A stretch of DNA of 5,992 nt from NCBI GenBank assembly GCA_019348475.1, contig JAHWJJ010000297.1, positions 1-5,992 of the forward strand, given 5' to 3'. Shown piece by piece: positions 1 to 4,506 of this stretch. Both the position numbers and the translations under genes were made by a program. The notes under the pieces are model-generated. The model made no database searches, was not told the DNA's origin, and saw nothing but the letters and a program-made list of their open reading frames with translations. This stretch comes from Gemmatimonadota bacterium. Lineage in GTDB: Bacteria; Gemmatimonadota; Gemmatimonadetes; Longimicrobiales; Longimicrobiaceae. How positions within the stretch are numbered: the stretch's first letter is position 1; each line of letters begins with the position of its first letter.

Positions 1-2
1 GC

Positions 3-248
3 GCGGGGTCGGGGACGCGGGCGGGCGCCGGCGCGGGTCTCCGGGTGGGCGCGATCATGACGGACGGGGGCCAGCCGGGCGAGGCGTGGTGCATCCTGGG
101 ATGGGAGGAAGTGGTGGCGATCCACGGCGTGGCGGGGGCGATGGTCGGGGCGGGGGCCGGCGCCGTCTACGGCCTGGTCTCCGGCCCCGGCCGGCCCCGC
201 ACGGAGCCGGCCGCGTCGCGCCCGCCGCGGGGGGCGGCGTGCGCGTAG
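3..248 (+). CDS. 3' end of a glycine-zipper protein (partial, function unknown)
   Basis: Open reading frame that enters from the left edge and ends at TAG 246-248; 81 residues are visible. Nearly every third codon position is G or C, as in the other genes here, and this is the main reason to believe the frame is coding. Residues about 36-61 of the fragment form a small hydrophobic stretch in which glycines fall exactly every fourth residue (G45, G49, G53, G57, G61 of the visible part). This is a glycine zipper typical of helices that pack in or on membranes. An earlier Gly/Ala-rich stretch (residues 7-17) could be the end of a preceding helix. The tail is Pro/Arg-rich and probably disordered. 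The family and function are not recognised. An intrinsic terminator follows 47 bases after the stop, so this is the last gene of its transcript. ATG codons at 57 and 141 lie in the same frame, but the frame stays open to the left edge, so they are probably internal. Confidence 0.6.
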   Translation, partial: AGSGTRAGAGAGLRVGAIMTDGGQPGEAWCILGWEEVVAIHGVAGAMVGAGAGAVYGLVSGPGRPRTEPAASRPPRGAACA

Positions 249-295
249 CACTGACGCTGCGGCACTGAGCGCCGTCCACCCCCCATCCCGCATCC

Positions 296-327
296 GCCGC
301 CCTCCCCGCCTCGGGAGGGCGGCTTTT
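296..327 (+). terminator. Intrinsic terminator of the upstream gene
   Basis: A perfect 11-bp GC-rich stem (GCCGCCCTCCC at 296-306 with GGGAGGGCGGC at 313-323) closes a 6-base loop and is followed directly by TTTT (324-327). It lies 47 bases after the stop of the glycine-zipper gene and ends transcription from the left. Its 22-base core (299-320) matches the core of the palindrome at 4172-4193 at 19 of 22 positions. Confidence 0.85.
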
Positions 328-356
328 CGTCTGGTGTGGAGGGCGCCTGCCCGCGA

Positions 357-430
357 CCCGCGGCTGAAGCCGCGGGCTCAGACGGCCAGAAGCCCCGTCT
401 CCGCTCGCTGCGCTTGCGGAACGGGGCTTC
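357..430 (+). repeat. Two-hairpin intergenic repeat, copy 1
   Basis: The first hairpin has 9-bp arms CCCGCGGCT (357-365) and AGCCGCGGG (368-376) separated only by GA. After a 13-base spacer comes a second hairpin with 10-bp arms GAAGCCCCGT (389-398) and ACGGGGCTTC (421-430). Inside it is an inner 5-bp stem TCCGC (400-404) with GCGGA (416-420). The same two-part layout, in the same orientation, recurs at 4271-4338. There the outer arms of hairpin 2 are conserved and the inner stem has compensating changes. It lies between a terminator and a promoter and encodes nothing visible. It resembles REP-type interspersed elements in form; I cannot assign a named family. Confidence 0.75.
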
Positions 431-464
431 ACCCGCGGAACGGCACCGGCCTGCCGTTGCCGAG

Positions 465-493
465 TTGACAGGGCCGCGCCGGTGGCGGATACT
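465..493 (+). promoter_or_regulatory. Sigma70-type promoter of the methyltransferase gene
   Basis: A perfect -35 box TTGACA (465-470) is followed after exactly 17 bases by GATACT (488-493), which matches the -10 consensus at four of six positions. Transcription would start near 500, giving an untranslated leader of about 45 bases before ATG 545. The promoter spans the in-frame GTG at 482, which therefore cannot be the start of translation from this transcript. Confidence 0.7.
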
Positions 494-544
494 GCGCGTC
501 GCTCCGCGCATGCTCGCCCGCTCCTCGATCCCGCCTCGCTCCCC

Positions 545-1366
545 ATGAAGCCCACCATCCGCTCGCCGCTGGTCCGCTTTTACCTGTGGCAGGGACAGTG
601 GTGGGTACGGCTCGTCCGCGCGGTGGACGGCGCGCACGCGGGTGTGTGGCTGGGGCTGCTGACTCGCGAGCAGCTGGAGGCGGTGGACGACCTGTACTAC
701 CACGACAGCAGCACGTACAACGGCGAGCCGCACAACCTGCGGGGGCTGACGGAGTGGGAAGAGGAAGCCATGGGCGGGTTCTTTGGCGGGCGCACGCGGC
801 TGGCCGTGCTGGGGGCGGGCGGCGGGCGCGAGGTGCTGGCGCTGGAGCGGCGCGGCCACCAGGTGGACGGCTTCGAGTGCAACCCCGCGCTGGTGGAGTT
901 CGCCGCGGGCTTTCTGCCGCGGCACGGCGCCGCCGGCACCGTGCGCCTGCTGCCGCGCGACGCCACGCCGCAGGCCGGCGGCTACGACGGGGTGATCATG
1001 GGCTGGGGCTCGTACACGCTCATCGCGGGGCGGGAGCGGCGCATCCACCTGCTGCGGCGCCTGCGCGCCCTGGTGCCCCAGGGCGCGCCGCTGCTGCTCT
1101 CGTTCTTTTCGCGCCCCCACGTGCTCCTGCGGCTCAAGGTGCAGTACCGGGTGGCCCGCGTCATCCGCCGGCTGCTGCGCCGCGAGCCGCCCGAGCTGGG
1201 CGACGACCTGGTCCCCGTCTTCGTCCACCGCTTCGACCATGCGGAGATCGAGGCCGAGCTGCGCGAGGCGGGATTCCGCCTGGCGCGCTACGAGCCCGAG
1301 GGCCGCCGCCAGCACGACGCCGGCTGGGCCGTCGGCATCGCCGAGCCCCTGCCCCCCGCCGGCTGA
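545..1366 (+). CDS. Class I SAM-dependent methyltransferase, substrate unknown
   Basis: 273 residues from ATG 545. The centre is a Rossmann-type SAM-binding fold. Motif I is LAVLGAGGGRE (residues 86-96), with the glycine loop that holds S-adenosylmethionine. The acidic end of strand 2 is in DGFECN (108-113, E111 probably contacting the ribose). A motif IV-like region with GYDGVIMGWGSY lies at 146-157. A motif VI-like end, HRFDHAEIEAELREAGF (228-244), is typical of the Methyltransf_11/25 type. About 80 residues precede the fold; they are rich in Trp and Tyr (WQGQWW near 15-20) and may form a substrate cap. No signal peptide or membrane helix is seen, so it is probably cytoplasmic. The frame could extend to GTG 482, but codons 482-544 have much lower G/C at third positions and the promoter overlaps that GTG. 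No clear Shine-Dalgarno precedes ATG 545. It has its own promoter and no operon partner. The fold call is secure; the acceptor molecule cannot be told. Confidence 0.85.
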   Translation: MKPTIRSPLVRFYLWQGQWWVRLVRAVDGAHAGVWLGLLTREQLEAVDDLYYHDSSTYNGEPHNLRGLTEWEEEAMGGFFGGRTRLAVLGAGGGREVLALERRGHQVDGFECNPALVEFAAGFLPRHGAAGTVRLLPRDATPQAGGYDGVIMGWGSYTLIAGRERRIHLLRRLRALVPQGAPLLLSFFSRPHVLLRLKVQYRVARVIRRLLRREPPELGDDLVPVFVHRFDHAEIEAELREAGFRLARYEPEGRRQHDAGWAVGIAEPLPPAG

Positions 1367-1650
1367 TCCCCGGGGCCAGCGCGGCGATCACGCCCGAACT
1401 CCCGGCGCGGTCCCGGGCCGATCAGCGAGCGTGCGGCGTCGTCTACTGCTGAGCCACTCTGCCGGACGGGCTTTCGCATCCACGACGGCCGCACCCGGTC
1501 CGCCACACGGCGGACCGGCCCCTGACCGAACCAGCCCCGCCGGCGCCCCGCGCGCCGGGCGGGGCTTTCAGGTTGTTGCACCGGAACGGGTTGCGGGAGA
1601 CCGAGGCCGCGGAGCGCCGGCCTTGCCCAGCAAATGCCTGGATGAGGTGC
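1367..1650. other. Intergenic DNA with inverted repeats, no gene seen
   Basis: Left part of the 351-base gap between the methyltransferase and the receptor gene. It contains an imperfect long-range inverted repeat (GCTGATC at 1362-1368 with GATCAGC at 1420-1426, both next to CCCGGG-type tracts). It also contains a perfect hairpin with 10-bp arms and a 4-base loop (CCGGTCCGCC 1495-1504, GGCGGACCGG 1509-1518), and a terminator-like hairpin at 1533-1568. I see no convincing coding frame, tRNA or known riboswitch. Confidence 0.5.
1533..1568 (+). terminator. Probable intrinsic terminator downstream of the methyltransferase gene
   Basis: A 9-bp outer stem (AGCCCCGCC 1533-1541 with GGCGGGGCT 1558-1566) continues, across one bulged G at 1557, into a 4-bp inner stem (GGCG 1542-1545 with CGCC 1553-1556) with a 7-base loop. 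The stem is followed by a short T run (1566-1568). It lies about 165 bases after the methyltransferase stop and upstream of the receptor promoter, so it would insulate the two genes. The T run is short, hence moderate confidence. Confidence 0.55.
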
Positions 1651-1679
1651 TTGCGTGCAGGAGGTGTGGACCGTATGAT
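1651..1679 (+). promoter_or_regulatory. Sigma70-type promoter of the siderophore receptor gene
   Basis: TTGCGT (1651-1656) and TATGAT (1674-1679) are separated by exactly 17 bases. The -10 box matches consensus at five of six positions and the -35 at its TTG. Predicted transcription start is near 1686, inside the adjacent Fur-box-like palindrome, leaving a leader of about 30 bases before ATG 1718. Confidence 0.65.
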
Positions 1680-1698
1680 GTTGAGAATCGTTCTCAAC
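1680..1698. promoter_or_regulatory. Fur-box-like operator
   Basis: A perfect inverted repeat with 8-base arms GTTGAGAA and TTCTCAAC around TCG. Read as the 7-1-7 form of the Fur site (TGATAAT-N-ATTATCA), the bases at 1682-1696 agree at 11 of 14 positions. It begins one base after the -10 box and covers the predicted transcription start, where bound Fur-Fe(II) would block RNA polymerase. The gene it controls encodes a siderophore receptor, which fits iron repression. Another metal regulator of the Fur superfamily would be the main alternative. Confidence 0.8.
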
Positions 1699-1717
1699 CG
1701 TACACGCCAACACCCTC

Positions 1718-4093
1718 ATGCGACTGCTATCTCTGATTGGCGCCGGATGCCTTCTCTGCGGCGCGCAGGCCGCGGCCCAGGCACCCCGCTCGACGCTGCT
1801 CTTTGCCGCCGCGGCGCCCCTGCCGGGCGACACCACGGCCGCCGTCCGCTTCAACATCCCGGCGCAGCCGCTCACCGACGCGCTGCGGGCGTTCTCGCGG
1901 CAGGCGGCGGTGCGGGTGCAGCTGGACATCCCCGCCGCGGCCGGCGTGCAGTCGCACCCCGTGTTGGGCGCGTACACGGCGCCCGAGGCGCTGCGGCAGC
2001 TGCTGGCGGGCACCGGCCTGGCCGCGCAGTTCGCCGATGGCGAGACGGCGCTGGTGACCCGCGGGCAGGGCGGCGTGCGCGGCGCCTACACGCTCACGCC
2101 GCTCACCGTGGTCGCGCCGCGCAGCGTGGGCTACGCCACCCGGCGCACCACCACCGCCACGCGCACCGACACGCCGCTGCGCGACGCGCCGCAGTCGGTC
2201 AGCGTGGTGACCAGCGAGCTGATCGCCGACCAGTCCATGCAGTCGATGGCGGACGTGGTGCGCTACGTTCCCGGCATCACCATGGGCCAGGGCGAGGGGC
2301 ACCGCGACGCGCCCACCATCCGCGGCAACAGCACCACGGCCGACTTCTTCGTGGACGGCGTGCGCGACGACGTGCAGTACGTGCGCGACCTGTACAACAC
2401 GGAGCGCGTGGAGGCGCTCAAGGGCCCCAACGCCATGGTGTTCGGGCGGGGCGGCGGCGGCGGCGTGATCAACCGCGTGACGCGCGAGGCGCAGTGGACG
2501 CCCACCTGGGCGCTGACCGCCGAGACGGGATCGTTCCAGCACCGGCGCGCCACGCTGGACGCGGGGCAGGGGCTGGGGGCCAACCTGGCCGTGCGCTTCA
2601 ACGGCGTGTTCGAGGATTCGCACGGGTTTCGCGACGAATTCGGGCTTCGCCGCTACGGATTGAACCCCACGGTGGCGCTGGCGTTCGGGCCGCGCACCAC
2701 GGTGCGCGGCGGGTACGAGTACTTCAGCGACGAGCGCACGGTGGACCGCGGTCTGCCGTCGTACCAGGGCCGCCCCTCCAACGCGGAGATCTCCACCTTC
2801 TTCGGCAACCCGGACCTGAGCTACGCCACCGCCACGGTGAGCGCGGCCAGCGCCACCCTGGACCACGCGTTCTCCGGCCGGCTGAGCCTTCGCAACCGGA
2901 CGCGCTGGGCCAGCTACGACAAGTTCTACCAGAACAGCTACCCGCGCTCGCTGAACGCCGACGGCACGCAGGTCACCCTGGGCGCGTACAACAACGCGAC
3001 GGACCGCGAGAACCTGTTCAACCAGACGGACCTGGTGTGGAGCACGGCCACGGGGCGGGTGGGGCACACCCTCCTGGCCGGCGCGGAATTCGGCCGGCAG
3101 CAGACGGAGAACTTCCGGCAGACCGGCTACTACAACGACGCGGCCGCCACCCTGGCGGTGCCGTTCGACCAGCCGACCGTCTCCACGCCCATTACCTTCC
3201 GGCAGAGCGCGTCGGACGCCGACAACGCGAGCACGGCCACCGTGGCCGCCGTGTACGTGCAGAACCAGATCGAGCTGTCGCGCCACCTGCAGGCCATCGT
3301 GGGGCTGCGCTTCGACCGGTTCACCGTGGACTTCCACAACAGGCGCAACGACCAGCGCCTGGACCGCCGCGACGACCTGGTCTCTCCGCGGGCGGGGCTG
3401 GTGGTGAAGCCGGTGCAGCCGGTGTCGCTGTACGGCAGCTACAGCGTCTCGTACCTGCCCAGCGCGGGCGACCAGTTCGCCTCGCTGAGCGCGACGACCG
3501 AGACGCTGGAGCCGGAGCAGTTCACCAACTACGAGGTGGGCGCCAAGTGGGACGTGCGCCCCAACCTGGCCCTGACCACGGCCGTCTACCGGCTGGACCG
3601 CACCAACACCACGGCCCCGGACCCCAACGACGCCACACGCACGGTGCAGACGGGCGAGCAGCGCACCACCGGGTGGGAGGTGAGCGCCGCGGGGAGCGTA
3701 ACGGACGCGTGGGACATGACCGCCGGCTTCTCGCAGCAGCGCGCGGAGATCACCAGCGCGACCTCGGCCGCACCGGAGGGTGCCAGGGTACCGCTGGTGC
3801 CGCGCCGGACGGTGTCGCTGTGGAACCGCTGGCAGGTGCTGCCGTCCATCGGCCTGGGCCTGGGCGTGCTGCACCAGACCAGGATGTACGCCGCCATCGA
3901 CAACACGGTCACGCTCCCCGGCTTTACGCGGGCGGACGGCGCGGTGTTCGTGCGGATCACGCCGCTGCTGAGCGCGCAGGTGAACGTGGAGAACCTGCTG
4001 GACGAGCGGTACTACGCCACGTCGCACGGCAACAACAACATCCTTCCCGGCGCCCCGCGCTCGGTGCGCTTCTCCTTGACGACGCGCCGCTGA
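1718..4093 (+). CDS. TonB-dependent siderophore receptor with STN domain
   Basis: 791 residues, complete; outer-membrane channel that imports ferric siderophore using energy from TonB-ExbB-ExbD. A signal peptide covers residues 1 to about 18-22 (hydrophobic core, then AQA sites). An STN domain lies at about 43-115 (VRFNIPAQPLTDALRAFS at its start). A TonB-box-like stretch TLTPLTVVAP is at 125-134. The plug, about 152-258, carries DAPQSVSVV, the PTIRG motif, FFVDGVRDDV and VEALKGPNAMVFGRG. The rest to 791 is the 22-strand barrel, ending in the familiar NLLDERYYA and PGAPRSVRFSL. The plug motifs resemble catecholate receptors of the Fiu type, but the substrate is not proven. The length fits the family with STN. 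The very end is Arg-Arg, not the aromatic residue usual for barrel proteins. Start ATG 1718 fits the signal peptide and the short leader; no clear Shine-Dalgarno is present. Likely monocistronic and Fur-repressed. STN suggests signalling to an anti-sigma factor, but no such gene adjoins. Confidence 0.95.
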   Translation: MRLLSLIGAGCLLCGAQAAAQAPRSTLLFAAAAPLPGDTTAAVRFNIPAQPLTDALRAFSRQAAVRVQLDIPAAAGVQSHPVLGAYTAPEALRQLLAGTGLAAQFADGETALVTRGQGGVRGAYTLTPLTVVAPRSVGYATRRTTTATRTDTPLRDAPQSVSVVTSELIADQSMQSMADVVRYVPGITMGQGEGHRDAPTIRGNSTTADFFVDGVRDDVQYVRDLYNTERVEALKGPNAMVFGRGGGGGVINRVTREAQWTPTWALTAETGSFQHRRATLDAGQGLGANLAVRFNGVFEDSHGFRDEFGLRRYGLNPTVALAFGPRTTVRGGYEYFSDERTVDRGLPSYQGRPSNAEISTFFGNPDLSYATATVSAASATLDHAFSGRLSLRNRTRWASYDKFYQNSYPRSLNADGTQVTLGAYNNATDRENLFNQTDLVWSTATGRVGHTLLAGAEFGRQQTENFRQTGYYNDAAATLAVPFDQPTVSTPITFRQSASDADNASTATVAAVYVQNQIELSRHLQAIVGLRFDRFTVDFHNRRNDQRLDRRDDLVSPRAGLVVKPVQPVSLYGSYSVSYLPSAGDQFASLSATTETLEPEQFTNYEVGAKWDVRPNLALTTAVYRLDRTNTTAPDPNDATRTVQTGEQRTTGWEVSAAGSVTDAWDMTAGFSQQRAEITSATSAAPEGARVPLVPRRTVSLWNRWQVLPSIGLGLGVLHQTRMYAAIDNTVTLPGFTRADGAVFVRITPLLSAQVNVENLLDERYYATSHGNNNILPGAPRSVRFSLTTRR

Positions 4094-4123
4094 TGCTGGC
4101 GCCGGCAGGATTGTGATGGGGAC

Positions 4124-4167
4124 GGATGATAGGGGATGACGGATACGGATGATGGATGATGGATGAC
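4124..4167. repeat. Degenerate 7-bp tandem repeat (GGATGAT/GGATGAC)
   Basis: Units GGATGAT (4124-4130), GGATGAC (4134-4140), a shortened GGATAC (4141-4146), GGATGAT (4147-4153), GGATGAT (4154-4160) and GGATGAC (4161-4167), with a 3-base gap after the first. The array begins 30 bases after the receptor stop and runs into the palindrome. It is AT-richer than its surroundings. It looks like slippage-derived repeat DNA with no sign of coding. Confidence 0.8.
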
Positions 4168-4200
4168 GACGGCCCTCCCCGCGCGGGGAGGGCCGTCGTC
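4165..4200. terminator. Perfect 36-base palindrome, candidate bidirectional stop hairpin for the receptor transcript
   Basis: The left half (4165-4182, beginning GACGACGGCC) is the exact reverse complement of the right half (4183-4200, ending GGCCGTCGTC), with no spacer. As RNA it would form about 16 bp with a GCGC tetraloop. It lies 71 bases after the receptor stop. There is no T run on either side, so termination would rest on hairpin strength or a factor, or the hairpin may protect the mRNA 3' end. Its core at 4172-4193 is 19/22 identical to the core of the terminator at 299-320, which favours a termination role. Confidence 0.55.
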
Positions 4201-4270
4201 GTGTTCGGCGAGGCGACGGGCGAGCGCGTCGCGTCGTTTCATCCGCGAGGGCGGCGCCCGAGCCCCGATG

Positions 4271-4338
4271 AGCGGGTGAACCCGCTGCTGGGACAGCGAC
4301 AAGCCCCGTCTTTGCTCGTTCCTCGCAAAACGGGGCTT
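4271..4338 (+). repeat. Two-hairpin intergenic repeat, copy 2
   Basis: The first hairpin has 7-bp arms AGCGGGT (4271-4277) and ACCCGCT (4280-4286) around GA. A 14-base spacer leads to a second hairpin with 9-bp arms AAGCCCCGT (4301-4309) and ACGGGGCTT (4330-4338) and an inner stem TTTGC (4311-4315) with GCAAA (4325-4329). It has the same order, loop and orientation as copy 1 at 357-430. Two inner base pairs differ between copies and both partners change together. Confidence 0.75.
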
Positions 4339-4393
4339 CACCTGCTCCCGTCGGCGACGGCCGGAGCGCACGGCCGGTTTCGTCCGGCGAAAG

Positions 4394-4441
4394 CTTTCGC
4401 ACTTTCGCACTTTCGCACTTTCGCACTCACGCACTCACGCA
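4394..4441. repeat. 8-bp tandem repeat array (CTTTCGCA x4, CTCACGCA x2)
   Basis: Six contiguous 8-base units: four CTTTCGCA (4394-4425) and then two CTCACGCA (4426-4441). The next bases (CTCCCCGC) look like a further decayed unit. It ends 65 bases before the permease start. The unit length is not a multiple of three, so an open frame through it reads as an 8-residue repeat; minus-strand frames give a Cys-Glu-Ser-Ala-Lys-type pattern that should not be taken for protein. It is probably a slippage-prone minisatellite. Confidence 0.9.
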
Positions 4442-4494
4442 CTCCCCGCCGCCCTCCCGCATCCCCTTTCCACGGGCTACCTTCCCCGCGAGGC

Positions 4495-4501
4495 AAGGAG
4501 G
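4495..4501 (+). promoter_or_regulatory. Strong Shine-Dalgarno that sets the permease start
   Basis: AAGGAGG lies five bases before GTG 4507, the ideal distance, and 14 bases before the next in-frame ATG (4516). It is the only consensus ribosome binding site in the window. It supports GTG 4507 as the true start, and so the shortness of the encoded permease. Confidence 0.85.
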
Positions 4502-4506
4502 GCCGA

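Larger units (their letters stand above)
4094..4506. other. Repeat-rich intergenic region, no gene seen
   Basis: This 413-base gap holds, in order, a 7-bp tandem array (4124-4167), a perfect 36-base palindrome (4165-4200), a two-hairpin repeat (4271-4338) and an 8-bp tandem array (4394-4441). It ends in a strong ribosome binding site for the next gene. An in-frame ATG at 4156 would extend the permease leftward through all these repeats; the non-coding composition makes that implausible. I found no clear -35/-10 pair for the permease operon here. Confidence 0.7.

Noticed and set aside
482..544. N-terminal extension of the methyltransferase from GTG 482
   Set aside because: The promoter lies across this start and third-position G/C content falls in the extension.
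167..1315. Minus-strand open frame of 382 codons over the methyltransferase and upstream region
   Set aside because: It crosses the terminator, the repeat and the promoter and has an antisense-type composition; the + strand methyltransferase explains the coding signal.
1430..1480. tRNA-like stretch on the minus strand (GGCAGAGTGGCTCAG-like)
   Set aside because: No T-arm GGTTCGAATCC-type sequence, anticodon stem or acceptor pairing could be found at suitable distance.
1718..1760. Lipobox in the receptor leader (Gly-Ala-Gly-Cys)
   Set aside because: The -3 position is Gly, not Leu/Val/Ile, and the mature protein is a TonB-dependent barrel; the AQA sites fit ordinary signal peptidase cleavage better.
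1573..4116. + strand open frame of 847 codons in another phase across the receptor
   Set aside because: The translation is Arg/Ala/Gly/His-rich with no recognisable motifs; it is a frame-shifted shadow of the receptor.
1727..4426. Long minus-strand open frame of 899 codons opposite the receptor gene
   Set aside because: It is the antisense shadow of a GC-rich gene: the product is low-complexity (Arg, Val, His, Ala, Gly) with no domain, whereas the + strand frame encodes a clear TonB-dependent receptor.
4012..4434. Minus-strand small protein with a Cys-Glu-Ser-Ala-Lys-type repeat
   Set aside because: The repeated residues come from the 8-bp DNA array, and the rest runs through palindrome and repeat DNA and the antisense of the receptor end.
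4394..4441. Possible CRISPR array
   Set aside because: The units are contiguous 8-mers with no spacers, far shorter than CRISPR repeats, and no cas gene is present.
4156..4506. N-terminal extension of the permease from ATG 4156
   Set aside because: It would translate the palindrome, the two-hairpin repeat and the 8-bp array; a consensus Shine-Dalgarno places the start at GTG 4507.
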